64,000 bases of DNA from Vibrio litoralis DSM 17657 (GCF_000426765.1 NZ_KE384567.1:355152-419151); one strand, 5' to 3'. Shown: positions 33,619-43,557, numbered from the stretch's first letter. Notes: generated by a model from the sequence alone, not told the origin. Numbers and translations: made by a program.

Positions 33619-34518
33619 TTATATTAGTCCGCCGATACGATTAAATCGCACGTCAGAAGGGATCCAAGAAGGTAATACGCTGTTCGCATCACGATCAAAT
33701 TCAAAGCTAATCCAAATGGCGGTGGCTTTACCCACAAAGTTTGCTTCTGGAACAAAGCCCCAGTAACGACTATCAGCACTGTTATCACGGTTGTCACCCA
33801 TCATAAAGTACTCACCTTCTGGTACAACCCATTCATTGTGGTACGGACGAGGTTGGTATGCCTGTACGTTATCACGACGAATTGGGCTGACTAAAATATT
33901 ATGTTCCACTTCACCAAGCTTTTCTTTCGCTTGAATCAACGGAATGCCATCTTGATAAAATGGACTTTCTTTCGCATCAAACTGTGCCACTGGATTACAA
34001 GTATCAGTGCCGGCAGCTTGAACACAAATTTGCTTATCTTCAGTATAGCGGATGGTGTCGCCAGGTAGGCCAACCACACGCTTAATGTAATCAATATTTG
34101 GTTGTGGTGGGTATTTGAACACCGCAATATCACCACGTTTAGGTTCACCAGTTTCAATCAATTTAGATTGGAACACTGGATCTTTAATGCCGTATGAGAA
34201 TTTTTCTACCAAGATGAAGTCACCAACTAATAACGTTGGCATCATAGAGCCTGATGGAATTTGAAATGGTTCGTAGATAAAGCTGCGCAATACCAAAACA
34301 AAGGCAATCACTGGGAAAATCGATACGCTATTTTCTACCCACCAAGGTTGCGGGTGAATTTTCGCAGACGCTTCCTTAGTTAGTGGTTCTGTTGTCTTGG
34401 TCTCAACATCAGCAACCGCTTGTTGACGCTTCTTGCCCCAAACAAACTTTTCTAATACCCATACCACGCCAGTCACTAATGTCACTAGCACTAAGATTAA
34501 TGAAAATGTATTCGCCAT
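33619..34518 (-). CDS. lepB: signal peptidase I LepB
   Basis: Inner-membrane Ser/Lys protease that removes signal peptides. The 299-aa product has two N-terminal TM segments (about 4-22 and 64-82). Box B is PSGSMMPTLLVGDFILVEKFSYG with the catalytic Ser. Box D is KRGDIAVFKYP...DYIKRVVGLPGD with the catalytic Lys. Box E is MMGDNRDNSADSRYWGFVP. It lies between lepA and rnc. Confidence 0.98.
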   Translation of the reverse strand: MANTFSLILVLVTLVTGVVWVLEKFVWGKKRQQAVADVETKTTEPLTKEASAKIHPQPWWVENSVSIFPVIAFVLVLRSFIYEPFQIPSGSMMPTLLVGDFILVEKFSYGIKDPVFQSKLIETGEPKRGDIAVFKYPPQPNIDYIKRVVGLPGDTIRYTEDKQICVQAAGTDTCNPVAQFDAKESPFYQDGIPLIQAKEKLGEVEHNILVSPIRRDNVQAYQPRPYHNEWVVPEGEYFMMGDNRDNSADSRYWGFVPEANFVGKATAIWISFEFDRDANSVLPSWIPSDVRFNRIGGLI

Positions 34519-34577
34519 CCGATTCGGCTTCCCTATGATCTAATACTGATTGTACTAATATGTTTGCTATAAATAAC

Positions 34578-34611
34578 AAAAGTGAAAAGGCATTATCGCC
34601 CTTTCACTTTA
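34578..34611 (-). terminator. hairpin between lepA and lepB
   Basis: AAAGTGAAA...GGC and GCC...TTTCACTTT pair (about 11 bp with one unpaired base per arm, six-base loop). On the minus strand TTTTGTTATT follows. It could be an attenuator separating lepA from the lepB-rnc-era part of the operon. Confidence 0.5.
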
Positions 34612-34679
34612 TATAGTCATTTACCTATGATATGGCCATTTGCCTGTGCTCACGGAAACGAACAGCGTCATTACCGTGA

Positions 34680-36473
34680 TTAATCTTTACCTACGTGCAA
34701 AATAGCTAAGAACGCTTCTTGCGGTAATTCAACATTACCGATTTGCTTCATGCGTTTCTTACCTTCTTTCTGCTTCTTCAGTAGCTTTTTCTTACGGCTC
34801 ACGTCACCACCGTAACATTTCGCGATTACGTTTTTACGCAATTGCTTCACCGTTGAACGAGCAATGATGTGGTTACCAATTGCCGCTTGAATCGCGATAT
34901 CAAACATTTGGCGAGGAATGAATTCTTTCATTTTCTCAACCAATTGACGACCACGCGTTTGTGATTGGTCTTTATGGGTAATGATCGCTAATGCATCAAC
35001 GGTGTCGCCGTTAAGTAGTACATCGACACGTACCATGCTTGAGCTTTCGTAACGGTGGAAGTTGTAATCAAGTGATGCATAACCACGTGACGTCGACTTC
35101 AAGCGGTCAAAGAAATCCAATACCACTTCTGCCATTGGCAAGTCATAGGTCAATGCAACTTGATTGCCGTGGTAAACCATATCAACCTGAGTACCGCGTT
35201 TTTCAACACACAGTGTGATTACGTTACCTAGGTAGTCTGAAGGCACTAAGATATTACAGCGAGCGATAGGCTCACGAATTTCTTCTATATCATTAATCGC
35301 CGGTAGCTTAGCTGGGCTATCAACGTACATGATATCGCCACTGGTCTTTTCTACTTCATACACTACCGTTGGTGCTGTTGTGATCAGATCAAGGTCATAT
35401 TCACGCTCTAAACGCTCTTGAATAATCTCCATGTGCAGCATACCTAGGAAGCCACAACGGAAACCAAAACCAAGCGCAGCTGAACTTTCCGGCTCATAGA
35501 ATAATGAAGCATCGTTCAGGCTTAATTTGCCTAGCGCATCACGGAAGTTCTCATAATCATCTGATGATACTGGGAACAAGCCTGCATATACCTGAGGCTT
35601 CACTTTTTGGAAGCCTGGTAAACCTTTCTCACAACCGCCTTTGGCATGAGTTAAAGTATCACCAACCGGTGCACCTAAGATATCTTTGATACCACACACT
35701 ACCCAGCCTACTTCGCCAGTATTGAGTCCGTCTGTATCAACTCTCTTAGGCGTGAAAATACCAATGCGATCAACACCCCATGTTTGGCCAGTGCTCATCA
35801 CTTTAATTTTGTCGTTTTTCTTTAGTGAACCATTTTTAATTCGAACCAAAGAAACCACACCTAAGTAGTTATCAAACCATGAATCAATAATCAGTGCTTG
35901 TAACGGTGCTTCAGGATCGCCTTCTGGCGCAGGAATGCTACGAACAATTTCTTCTAAAACTAAATCGACACCGATACCTGTTTTAGCCGAACAACGAACC
36001 GCTTCCATCGCGTCAATACCAACGATGTCTTCGATTTCTTCCGCCACACGCTCAGGATCGGCAGCAGGTAAATCAATTTTATTTAAAATGGGAACCACTT
36101 CTAGGTCCATTTCGATCGCGGTATAACAGTTTGCTAGTGTTTGAGCTTCTACACCTTGGCCGGCATCGACAACTAACAATGCACCTTCACACGCGGCTAG
36201 AGAGCGAGAAACTTCATAAGAGAAGTCAACGTGTCCTGGGGTATCGATGAAGTTAAGTTGGTAAGTTTCACCATCATTAGCTTTATAATCCAATGTCACG
36301 CTTTGCGCTTTAATCGTGATACCACGCTCGCGCTCAAGATCCATTGAATCAAGTACTTGAGCTGCCATTTCACGCTCGGTCAGCCCTCCACATACTTGAA
36401 TTAAGCGATCAGAAAGAGTCGACTTACCGTGGTCGATATGGGCGATAATCGAAAAGTTACGAATGTGCTTCAT
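34680..36473 (-). CDS. lepA: elongation factor 4 (LepA)
   Basis: Translational GTPase acting on the ribosome (EF4). The 597-aa product has G1 [10 protein letters not shown]2 [11 protein letters not shown]3 DTPGHVDF, G4 NKID and G5 SAKTG. Domain II, EF-G-like domains III and V and the LepA-specific C-terminal domain ([32 protein letters not shown]...[24 protein letters not shown]) follow. It is the first gene of the lepA-to-acpS group. rseC lies upstream on the same strand, 138 bp away. Confidence 0.98.
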   Translation of the reverse strand: MKHIRNFSIIAHIDHGKSTLSDRLIQVCGGLTEREMAAQVLDSMDLERERGITIKAQSVTLDYKANDGETYQLNFIDTPGHVDFSYEVSRSLAACEGALLVVDAGQGVEAQTLANCYTAIEMDLEVVPILNKIDLPAADPERVAEEIEDIVGIDAMEAVRCSAKTGIGVDLVLEEIVRSIPAPEGDPEAPLQALIIDSWFDNYLGVVSLVRIKNGSLKKNDKIKVMSTGQTWGVDRIGIFTPKRVDTDGLNTGEVGWVVCGIKDILGAPVGDTLTHAKGGCEKGLPGFQKVKPQVYAGLFPVSSDDYENFRDALGKLSLNDASLFYEPESSAALGFGFRCGFLGMLHMEIIQERLEREYDLDLITTAPTVVYEVEKTSGDIMYVDSPAKLPAINDIEEIREPIARCNILVPSDYLGNVITLCVEKRGTQVDMVYHGNQVALTYDLPMAEVVLDFFDRLKSTSRGYASLDYNFHRYESSSMVRVDVLLNGDTVDALAIITHKDQSQTRGRQLVEKMKEFIPRQMFDIAIQAAIGNHIIARSTVKQLRKNVIAKCYGGDVSRKKKLLKKQKEGKKRMKQIGNVELPQEAFLAILHVGKD

Positions 36474-36611
36474 AGGCTGGAGACAATACTCAAATAAATG
36501 GTGGATTGGATATGAAATCCCTTTTGCTAGGTCAATTTCATTTTAGTGGCAGCGATTCTACCCAATTTCCTGCTGGGTAGCTATACCTTGAAGAAAACCT
36601 AGTCGAAAATC

Positions 36612-37082
36612 TCAAATAATAGGTTGACCTAAAACTCGGATCAAAGAGACTTCACTATCGACTTTTTTTTCTAACCATTGAGTCATGGGTTTGGCAAAAT
36701 AGATACCAAGGCCACCACAGATGAAAAACATCAAAATGACAATACCTTCACCAAGGTTTAGCCAAGGTCTTAAAACTAGCTGTGCAAATACACTCCCTGC
36801 TATCATGGTTAGCAAAGGTAATAAGTAAACAATCAGCGCGGAAAGCACTAAACTTTTTTCCGGTAAGCCAATTTCAACCACTTGGCCATTTTGTAATGTT
36901 TGGCTAGTCCGTAGTTTCCAAAAGTGCGCTTTACTGCCAAGTGCTTTTGACACCATACCGGTGCCGCAGCTTTTTTGTGACTTACAACTTTTACAACTGG
37001 TTTGCTGTTCACAGCTCAGCTGTACGGTATTCATTCCTTGATCTTGTTCAACCGAAATAACGGTCGCTAAAGCGGTCATCAT
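36612..37082 (-). CDS. rseC: SoxR-reducing/sigma-E regulatory protein RseC
   Basis: Inner-membrane protein of the rpoE operon, implicated in reducing SoxR and modulating sigma-E. The 156-aa product has a cysteine-rich N-terminal cluster (CEQQTSCKSCKSQKSC, about 24-39) and two TM segments (about 77-97 and 104-125). It matches the RseC/MucC family. The start ATG overlaps the rseB TGA (ATGATG), so translation is probably coupled. Confidence 0.94.
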   Translation of the reverse strand: MMTALATVISVEQDQGMNTVQLSCEQQTSCKSCKSQKSCGTGMVSKALGSKAHFWKLRTSQTLQNGQVVEIGLPEKSLVLSALIVYLLPLLTMIAGSVFAQLVLRPWLNLGEGIVILMFFICGGLGIYFAKPMTQWLEKKVDSEVSLIRVLGQPII

Positions 37083-38047
37083 GGAGTGTTGCCTTTATTG
37101 TTAAATGTCACTGAGTCCGCAATGCGCTTCGCGGTAGATGGCGGAATATCACCAATCACCGAAATCTCACGGTTGTCTTTGACAAAGGTTTGCAGCGTTC
37201 GACGGCCTTGACGATACGCTAGAGGCTTACTATCTGTGCTTTTCATATCCGAGACATAGACGGAGAAATTAAACAAACCATCGCTATAAAGCTGGCTTTC
37301 TACAATGGTATCCGTCAATGGCATTCGGTAGCGATTGAGGCTATTGGCTTCAAAACCATTCGGAACCCAATTAACTTGCCAATTAGCATCCATATTTCGT
37401 GATTTAGGTAAGGTTAATACATCCGGTAATTTCGCTGAATTAAGCCCATCTAAAATCGTCGCAATATGATCGCTCACCGCGTAAGAAATAGTTCGATATT
37501 GCTCTAGAACTTCACCATTACGTTCAACTAAATCCGCCCTTAATGGCAAATGAGTACGTTCATCGATCCAGACGATATAAGAGTAACGTTGGCCATCTTT
37601 AGGTACTACGCGAACCACCTGACATGCTGCACCGGCTTCACGAGAACGACCAATTTTTACAAAGTCATAAATATTGCTCAGATCTTTAATATCACTATCA
37701 ATAAGAGGGATAAGCGGAGCAACCATGTTGCCTGAGCGGATAGAAAATGGATCGAGCCCAGGTTCGATATAACTGATCTCATCACCACGACGGATCACTT
37801 CACGTACCGGACCACTTAAATACACCAGATGAGCTAAATTTTTGTCATTTTCAATCGCATGACGATAAATTAATGGCTCAATACTATTCTTGCGCACCAA
37901 GATATAAGACAACTCATAATTGAGGGTCTTACTGGCTTCACTCATTTTAAGCAATAAAGCCTCAGCAGAAGGCTTAACATCTTCGGCTGAGGCTGCTTGA
38001 CTAAATAAGCTGAATAGCAACCAAGTACTAATCAGAATTTTTTTCAT
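37079..38047 (-). CDS. rseB: sigma-E factor regulatory protein RseB
   Basis: Periplasmic protein that binds RseA and protects it from DegS until displaced by lipopolysaccharide. The 322-aa product has a signal peptide (MKKILISTWLLFSLFSQAASAED). A large lipid-sensing domain has YELSYILVRKNSIEPLIYRHA and CQVVRVVPKDGQRYSYIVWIDERTHLPLR. A small C-terminal domain (FNFSVYVSDM...IGDIPPSTAKRIADSV) follows. It lies 42 bp after rseA and overlaps rseC. Confidence 0.96.
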   Translation of the reverse strand: MKKILISTWLLFSLFSQAASAEDVKPSAEALLLKMSEASKTLNYELSYILVRKNSIEPLIYRHAIENDKNLAHLVYLSGPVREVIRRGDEISYIEPGLDPFSIRSGNMVAPLIPLIDSDIKDLSNIYDFVKIGRSREAGAACQVVRVVPKDGQRYSYIVWIDERTHLPLRADLVERNGEVLEQYRTISYAVSDHIATILDGLNSAKLPDVLTLPKSRNMDANWQVNWVPNGFEANSLNRYRMPLTDTIVESQLYSDGLFNFSVYVSDMKSTDSKPLAYRQGRRTLQTFVKDNREISVIGDIPPSTAKRIADSVTFNNKGNTP

Positions 38048-38089
38048 TTAAATACCGCTTCTATCGGGTTAATCGCCACGAAAGACATA

Positions 38090-38683
38090 TTATTCGCTCG
38101 TGTGATTCAAACGCAGTTGTAATTCATAATCTTGCATCAATTCATTAGCACGACGATGCTGTTCCATCGCTTTGGCTTCAGACGATTGTGAACGCACAGC
38201 GTCGCGAGTCAGGCTAACTGGCTCTGCTGAACCAGCAAAAGGTATCGTTTGTAAAACCGGAAGCTGATCAGAATCAGAAGCGACATTAGCATCTGAACCA
38301 GAGTATTGCTGAACTCCAAGAACCACAACCAATGAGACACATGCTGCCACACCGACTTGAGTCAAATTACTTAACCAAGCAGGCATTCTTGCGCGAGCTT
38401 TCTCTGGCTTAGGTTGAGCTTCTAAAATTGGCGTAACTTTGCTTGAAGACGAATTGCTTGAAGACAAGCTATTATGAGCAGGCTCATCTTCTAACGCTAA
38501 AGCGACTTTAGAAGCAATATCCCAACTTGGGTTACTTGGCGTTTCACCTCGAAGCGTATCTCCGATCAAATGATAGTGATTCCAAGATTGCAAAGATTCA
38601 TCATCTTGCTCTATCTCAGAAATCAATGATTGATCAATAAGCTCTCCATCCATTAGAGCTGAGATCTGCTGTTTATTGGTCAT
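38090..38683 (-). CDS. rseA: anti-sigma-E factor RseA
   Basis: Single-pass inner-membrane anti-sigma factor: the cytoplasmic N-terminus holds RpoE, and DegS/RseP proteolysis frees it. About 197 residues. The conserved N-terminus is MTNKQQISALMDGELIDQ...WNHYHLIGDTLRGE. One TM segment sits at about 110-128 (LTQVGVAACVSLVVVLGVQQY) and a periplasmic C-terminus follows. The start at 38683 fits the family N-terminus and has GGTGAG close by. An ATG four codons upstream lacks a ribosome site. Confidence 0.95.
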   Translation of the reverse strand: MTNKQQISALMDGELIDQSLISEIEQDDESLQSWNHYHLIGDTLRGETPSNPSWDIASKVALALEDEPAHNSLSSSNSSSSKVTPILEAQPKPEKARARMPAWLSNLTQVGVAACVSLVVVLGVQQYSGSDANVASDSDQLPVLQTIPFAGSAEPVSLTRDAVRSQSSEAKAMEQHRRANELMQDYELQLRLNHTSE

Positions 38684-38707
38684 TTTACTCACCATTATTA
38701 GTCATTG

Positions 38708-39286
38708 TTATCGCTGAATCAATGGGCGTATTTTCTTTTCCACTGCATCGCGAGCTCGGAAAATCCGAGAACGAACCGTACCAACCGGACAGTCCATCAC
38801 CTCCGCAATCTCCTCATAACTCAAACCATCCAGTTCTCGTAAAGTCATTGCGGTTTTTAAATCTTCTGGCAGGGCTTCAATTGCATGAAAAACGACCTGC
38901 TTTAATTCTTCTGACAACGTTAAGTTCTCAGGGTTCGATATTTCTTTTAATGCACTTCCAGATTCGTAATATTCAGCATCTTCAGCATCGACATCACTGG
39001 CTGGAGGGCGGCGTGATTGAGCGACGATATGATTTTTCGCAGTATTGACTGCGATACGATAAAGCCATGTATAAAAAGCACTTTCACCACGAAAATTTGG
39101 CAGCGCTCGGTAGGCTTTGATAAAGGCTTCTTGAGCCACGTCAGGCACATCGCCGGGGTTCTTAATGTAGCGGGAAATCAAACTACAGACTTTGCTTTGA
39201 TACTTGGTGACCAAAAGGTTGAATGCTTGTTTATCTCCGTTTTGAACCCGCTCAATTAAAACTTGATCAGTCAACTGCTCGCTCAT
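38708..39286 (-). CDS. rpoE: RNA polymerase sigma-E factor RpoE
   Basis: ECF sigma factor for envelope stress. About 192 residues (E. coli 191). Region 2 has YQSKVCSLISRYIKNPGDVPDVAQEAFIKAYRALPNFRGESAFYTWLYRIAVNTAKNHI. Region 4 has MTLRELDGLSYEEIAEVMDCPVGTVRSRIFRAR, the helix-turn-helix that reads the -35. The ATG at 39286 gives MSEQLTDQVLIERVQ, as in E. coli; the longer GTG start adds three residues. A candidate sigma-E-type promoter lies upstream (39443-39470), in line with the autoregulation known for this operon. Confidence 0.98.
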   Translation of the reverse strand: MSEQLTDQVLIERVQNGDKQAFNLLVTKYQSKVCSLISRYIKNPGDVPDVAQEAFIKAYRALPNFRGESAFYTWLYRIAVNTAKNHIVAQSRRPPASDVDAEDAEYYESGSALKEISNPENLTLSEELKQVVFHAIEALPEDLKTAMTLRELDGLSYEEIAEVMDCPVGTVRSRIFRARDAVEKKIRPLIQR

Positions 39287-39442
39287 TTCGAGCACCTACT
39301 CCTATTTGTTTTACTTTTTGTCTCAACGACATAAGCATTTCTTATTATACTTAAATGACCTTGGGGCTACTTTTCCTATAAGTAAACAGCCTTTGGTGGT
39401 CACTAGGGTATATTGTAGTATTGATGTATCACCGACCACTAT

Positions 39443-39470
39443 TGTGACATGTGGCGGCAAGAAAAGTTCA
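39443..39470 (-). promoter_or_regulatory. candidate sigma-E promoter of rpoE
   Basis: Minus strand: -35-like TGAACTT (39464-39470), a 16-bp spacer, and -10-like TCACA (39443-39447). The sigma-E consensus is roughly GGAACTT, 16 bp, TCTGA/TCAAA. It is about 150 bp upstream of the rpoE start. Position and spacing fit autoregulation, but the -10 match is partial. Confidence 0.42.
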
Positions 39471-39591
39471 TTAATGAACAACTTTTTCCATTTTAACCAT
39501 AAAATGTGCTGTAATCGTCACTGAACTTTGTCATTTTTTTTCATGGCAACGTAAAACAACACTTGAAACTCAGTTTGATATCTATGCATAT

Positions 39592-39671
39592 TATACCCAA
39601 GTAACTTCCAGGTGCGAGTTTCAGCAAGAATAAAACAAGCTGTAGGCAAGGAAAATTGAATATGCTCATTG
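39592..39671 (-). repeat. truncated copy B of the 267-bp element
   Basis: It starts TATACCCAAGTAACTTCCAG and matches about 80 bp of one end of the element (compare 42233-42312), including GCGAGTTTCAGCAAGA and AAAACAAGC. It then stops matching after the TGCTCAT region; the other end is absent. The rest of the rpoE-nadB interval (39287-39745) shows no gene. Confidence 0.8.
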
Positions 39672-39745
39672 CGCGCCAACGGAGTGAATACCAATAAGTA
39701 TCGGGCTCTATTTCTCGGTACTAGCTTAGGAACTGAAACGAACTT

Positions 39746-41377
39746 ATGAACACAAATAGTGAACATCAATGTGATGTACTAGTCATTGGTAGTGGTGCTG
39801 CAGGTTTATCTTTAGCACTGAGAGTTGCCCCTCATGGCAAAGTCATAGTATTAAGTAAGGGTCCTCGAAATGAAGGATCCACCTATTATGCTCAGGGCGG
39901 TATCGCAGCCGTATTTGATGAGGAAGACAGTGTCGAATCTCATATAGAAGATACGTTAATTGCTGGTGCGGGTATATGTGAAAAAGATGCCGTTAGCTTT
40001 ATCACCAAAAACGCCAAAGAATGTGTGCAATGGTTGATTGATGGTGGTGTGCCATTTGATCTTGATGAAAATGATAAAAGTGAGCACCCTCGCCACCACT
40101 TAACGCGTGAAGGTGGCCATAGCCATCGTAGGATCCTACATGCTGCTGATGCAACGGGCATGGCAATGCAAACCAACCTACAAGATAACGTGAATAACCA
40201 CCCCAACATCCATTTCTTAGAACGCTACAACGCTTTAGATTTAATTACCGAAGACCGCATTGGTGGTGACGCTAAAAAAGTCGTTGGCGCTTATATTTGG
40301 AACCGAAACCAAGAGCACGTAGAATCGGTTAGAGCGAAATTTGTAGTATTAGCAACCGGCGGCGCTTCAAAAGTTTATCAATATACTTCCAACCCAGATG
40401 TCTCTTCTGGAGATGGCATAGCTATGGCTTGGCGCTCAGGTTGTCGGGTTGCTAATTTGGAGTTCAATCAGTTCCACCCTACTTGTCTATTTCACCCTGA
40501 AGCGCGCAACTTCTTATTAACTGAAGCGTTGCGTGGCGAAGGCGCTTACCTAAAACGCCCTGATGGTAGCCGTTTTATGCCTGATTTTGATCAGCGAGGC
40601 GAACTCGCCCCTCGTGATATCGTGGCTCGTGCCATTGACTACGAAATGAAACGACTTGGCGCGGATTGTATGTATTTAGATATCAGCCATAAACCAGCTG
40701 ATTTTATTGAAAAGCATTTCCCAACCATCAATATGCGCTTACTCGATTTGGGCATTGATATGACCAAAGAGCCAATTCCAATCGTTCCTGCCGCTCACTA
40801 CACTTGTGGTGGTGTGATGGTCAATCAACAAGGGCAAACTGATTTAGCTAACTTATATGCGGTGGGTGAAGTGACTTATACCGGACTGCATGGTGCTAAC
40901 CGCTTGGCATCTAATTCATTATTAGAGTGCGTGGTTTATGCTTGGTCTGCCGCCAAAGATATCATCGCAAACTTTGATGAAGTAAAGCTACCACCAGCAC
41001 TTCCATATTGGGATGAAAGCCAGGTAACCAACTCTGATGAAGAAGTAATCTTGCAGCATAACTGGCATGAATTACGTTTATTTATGTGGGATTACATGGG
41101 CATAGTTCGAACCGATAAACGCCTTGAGCGAGCTTTACGTAGAATACAACTATTGCAGCAAGAAACTCATGAATACTATAGCCACTTTAGAGTATCCAAT
41201 AATTTGCTGGAACTGCGCAACCTATTACAAGTGGCTGAATTAATGGTTCGCTGCGCAATGACACGTAAAGAAAGTCGTGGTCTGCACTACACTTTGGACT
41301 ATCCAGAACAATTAGAAAATAGCGGCCCAACTATTCTCGAGCCTGAAAAATTCAGAACCAGTAATCCTTTGTTTTAA
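39746..41377 (+). CDS. nadB: L-aspartate oxidase NadB
   Basis: First step of de novo NAD synthesis: FAD-dependent oxidation of L-aspartate to iminoaspartate. The 543-aa product (E. coli 540) has the FAD-binding [57 protein letters not shown], the active-site region [45 protein letters not shown] and a C-terminal helical domain follow. It is divergent from rpoE, as in E. coli, and ends at a clear terminator. Confidence 0.98.
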   Translation: MNTNSEHQCDVLVIGSGAAGLSLALRVAPHGKVIVLSKGPRNEGSTYYAQGGIAAVFDEEDSVESHIEDTLIAGAGICEKDAVSFITKNAKECVQWLIDGGVPFDLDENDKSEHPRHHLTREGGHSHRRILHAADATGMAMQTNLQDNVNNHPNIHFLERYNALDLITEDRIGGDAKKVVGAYIWNRNQEHVESVRAKFVVLATGGASKVYQYTSNPDVSSGDGIAMAWRSGCRVANLEFNQFHPTCLFHPEARNFLLTEALRGEGAYLKRPDGSRFMPDFDQRGELAPRDIVARAIDYEMKRLGADCMYLDISHKPADFIEKHFPTINMRLLDLGIDMTKEPIPIVPAAHYTCGGVMVNQQGQTDLANLYAVGEVTYTGLHGANRLASNSLLECVVYAWSAAKDIIANFDEVKLPPALPYWDESQVTNSDEEVILQHNWHELRLFMWDYMGIVRTDKRLERALRRIQLLQQETHEYYSHFRVSNNLLELRNLLQVAELMVRCAMTRKESRGLHYTLDYPEQLENSGPTILEPEKFRTSNPLF

Positions 41378-41404
41378 TCAACAAAACGAATAACAAACCG
41401 CTGG

Positions 41405-41438
41405 GGCCTCTCTTTTCAAAAGTAGAGGCCTATTTTTT
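41405..41438 (+). terminator. nadB terminator
   Basis: GGCCTCT (41405-41411) and AGAGGCC (41424-41430) form a seven-base stem followed by TATTTTTT. It overlaps the last codon of the convergent cptA gene. Confidence 0.78.
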
Positions 41439-41886
41439 ATCTTGATTCTTGACGTTTCTTAAGAGGTAGAAGGCAAATTGAAAGATTACTTTCCCCTTCA
41501 TCCAATAGCACATTTAATTTCTTATATTCATCACGATCAAATTGATGGCGCATCAAACGTAATACTTGGCCATTTTTCAAAAGCAATTGCAGACCAAATT
41601 CCGATAACTGCCGATCTACCCGTATTACGGCGTGATATGACTCAAGTTGAATAAACTCGTTATCAAAACGAAAACCAAGCTGGTTAAGGCATAGAAAAGA
41701 TAACATTATCAATAGTATTGAAGCGGCGAGCGGAAGAGTAGAAACAGATATCGCCCAAATAGACAGGTTGTTTAGGACAACAAACCCAATTTGAGCGATA
41801 TAGGTGTGACGATAATAAAGAACGGTTGTTGTATTATGGCGCTTAGCGCACTTTACTAAGATTGTGGGCAACGATTCGATCCACAA
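41437..41886 (-). CDS. cptA: YgfX/CptA-like membrane protein
   Basis: A 149-aa protein with two adjacent TM segments (about 33-50 and 52-70) and a soluble C-terminal domain ([22 protein letters not shown]...[31 protein letters not shown]). This layout and the position right after sdhE match the YgfX family. In E. coli that protein was described as the toxin CptA, affecting MreB/FtsZ, and has also been tied to SdhE function. The ORF overlaps sdhE by 44 bp. No later ATG exists before the TM region, so the true start (ATG 41886 or a later TTG) is uncertain. Recognition rests mainly on context and topology. Confidence 0.75.
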   Translation of the reverse strand: MWIESLPTILVKCAKRHNTTTVLYYRHTYIAQIGFVVLNNLSIWAISVSTLPLAASILLIMLSFLCLNQLGFRFDNEFIQLESYHAVIRVDRQLSEFGLQLLLKNGQVLRLMRHQFDRDEYKKLNVLLDEGESNLSICLLPLKKRQESR

Positions 41887-42103
41887 GTTTCGCGTGACCT
41901 AAATGCTCACTACGGCCATGCCCCATGATCCAAGTAAACAGATCGGGATCATCGCATTCAAGCAAAGAAACAAATGACTTTTGATCATCTTCAGTTAAAT
42001 CATCAAAACATTCTTCAAAAAAAGGCATGATAACCACATCAAGTTCTAGCATGCCACGACGGCAAGCCCACTTTATACGTGCTTTTTGTTCTGGTGTGTA
42101 CAT
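41843..42103 (-). CDS. sdhE: FAD assembly factor SdhE
   Basis: Small protein needed for covalent flavinylation of succinate dehydrogenase SdhA and fumarate reductase FrdA. The 86-aa product contains the signature [14 protein letters not shown] (RGxxE motif with the functional Gly and Glu). [31 protein letters not shown] follows. It has the normal length (about 88). It overlaps the downstream cptA gene and is divergent from ygfZ, as in E. coli. Confidence 0.96.
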   Translation of the reverse strand: MYTPEQKARIKWACRRGMLELDVVIMPFFEECFDDLTEDDQKSFVSLLECDDPDLFTWIMGHGRSEHLGHAKLVDRIVAHNLSKVR

Positions 42104-42232
42104 AACGGTTCCATCTCATAATGCATATTGGTTGAGTTTATCAGCTCACCAGTCTAGCAACTAGTGCAGCAATCACAGACTCAGTAACAATCACAACAAA
42201 TGCTGACAAATATCAATTACGCCAGTACCATG

Positions 42233-42499
42233 TATACTCAAGTAACTTCAAGATGCGAGTTTCAGCAAGAGTAAAACAAGCTTTAGGCAAGGCAGGTTGG
42301 ACATGATCATAGTGATTCTATATCTGTTCAATCTAACACAGCATAAAGCTTGTTTTAACTTGCCCTCCGGGAGCTTCATCCAACCCTTTATGCTGTGTCA
42401 GATTGGTTTGAAAGGTGTTTACATTCCTTCGCCAATCTTCCTTACCTAAAGGGTTGGATGATAGCTCTGAATTCTGCATTTTGAAGTCACTTGGGTATA
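42233..42499 (-). repeat. 267-bp dispersed element, copy C (MITE-like)
   Basis: The reverse complement of 9686-9952 with about 10-15% differences and identical length. The ends are TATACTCAAG and CACTTGGGTATA, with terminal inverted repeats of about 24 bp. The internal hairpin CATCCAACCCTTT (42377-42389)/AAAGGGTTGGATG (42448-42460) is intact. Copy A has CATCCAAACCTT/AAGGTTTGGATG at the same place, so the A-to-C change is matched by a T-to-G change in the other arm. It fills most of the sdhE-ygfZ interval and ends 29 bp before the ygfZ start. Confidence 0.88.
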
Positions 42500-42528
42500 A
42501 AAACTTCTGAACTATCAACTAGGACATT

Positions 42529-43515
42529 ATGATGAATTGGAATGATTCTTTTACCGCTTATCCTCTCACATCAACACAAACCTTGCCCGATTTAGTCCTG
42601 TGTCACCTTACCTCTTGGGGTGCTATCACCATAACCGGTGATGACAAAAAACCTTATCTACAAGGACAAATTACCAGTGATGTAGTATCGCTCGAAGCGG
42701 ACCAATCAACACTAGGTGCTCATTGTGATGCCAAAGGAAAAATGCTTAGTACTTTCCGTCTATTTCACCACAATGACGGCTATGCCATGTTTCAGCGTGC
42801 TTCTGCTATCGAAAAAGAATTAGTGGAAATAAAAAAATACGCCATTTTTTCTAAGGTAGTCATCGAACAAAGCGCTGATGTTTTCCTTGGTCTTATGGGT
42901 AGCCAAGCAACTTCGTTTATCGCACAACTATCTGGCCAAGCTATTGATCAAGATAACTTACAAGTCATAGCGCTAGAATCTGGTACCGCAGTGCCAATAA
43001 GCGCCAACCGCTGGTTATTGATGTTATCAAAGCAAAGCGCAGAACAACTTATTGAAAAAAATAGCGTTCTCATTTTATCCGATGAGCGTTTATGGGATCA
43101 CGCCGATGTGATGGACGCCCTACCGCGAATCGACCAACATGAACAACTCGAACACATTCCACAAGCAATGAACTTGCAAGCACTCGGTGGCATTTCGTTC
43201 CAAAAAGGTTGTTACACTGGACAGGAAACGGTCGCTCGAGCTAAATACCGCGGCATTAATAAACGTGCATTATTCTGCCTACAAGGTGAACTCCATTCAG
43301 AGTTAGGCGACAACCTTAAATTAGAACGTCAAGTAGGTGAAAACTGGCGAGGGGCGGGTCAGCTCAATAATTACTATCAATTCAGTGATGGTAAATTGAT
43401 CGCACTAGCGGTACTACCAAATAATTTAGAGCCTGATACGGTGTTTCGCTTAGAAGCATTTCCAGAGGCTCAATTAAGCTTTGCGGAACTCCCTTACTCA
43501 CTTGAAGAAAAATAA
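42529..43515 (+). CDS. ygfZ: folate-binding iron-sulfur assembly protein YgfZ
   Basis: GcvT-like tetrahydrofolate-binding protein that supports maturation or repair of certain Fe-S enzymes (IbaG/COG0354 group). The 328-aa product has the family motif KGCYTGQETVARAKYRG, with the conserved Cys, at about 226-242. The N-terminal ITITGDDKKPYLQGQITSDV matches the GcvT fold. AGGA precedes two adjacent ATGs, and either may start it. It is divergent from sdhE. Its leader abuts copy C of the 267-bp element. Confidence 0.96.
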   Translation: MMNWNDSFTAYPLTSTQTLPDLVLCHLTSWGAITITGDDKKPYLQGQITSDVVSLEADQSTLGAHCDAKGKMLSTFRLFHHNDGYAMFQRASAIEKELVEIKKYAIFSKVVIEQSADVFLGLMGSQATSFIAQLSGQAIDQDNLQVIALESGTAVPISANRWLLMLSKQSAEQLIEKNSVLILSDERLWDHADVMDALPRIDQHEQLEHIPQAMNLQALGGISFQKGCYTGQETVARAKYRGINKRALFCLQGELHSELGDNLKLERQVGENWRGAGQLNNYYQFSDGKLIALAVLPNNLEPDTVFRLEAFPEAQLSFAELPYSLEEK

Positions 43516-43524
43516 TTGAAATTA

Positions 43525-43557
43525 TGCACTCTAATTGACTAGGTTAGTTAGAGTGCA
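43525..43557 (+). terminator. hairpin just after ygfZ
   Basis: TGCACTCTAA (43525-43534) and TTAGAGTGCA (43548-43557) form a perfect 10-bp stem with a 13-base loop, 10 bp past the ygfZ stop. No T run follows. It could protect the mRNA end or help factor-dependent termination. Confidence 0.45.

Noticed and set aside
39518..39769. 83-codon minus-strand ORF in the rpoE-nadB interval
   Set aside because: It spans the truncated repeat and the nadB start, with no conserved features.
42333..42518. 61-codon minus-strand ORF inside element copy C
   Set aside because: It arises from the hairpin sequence of the repeat; the corresponding frame in copy A is broken, so no coding constraint.
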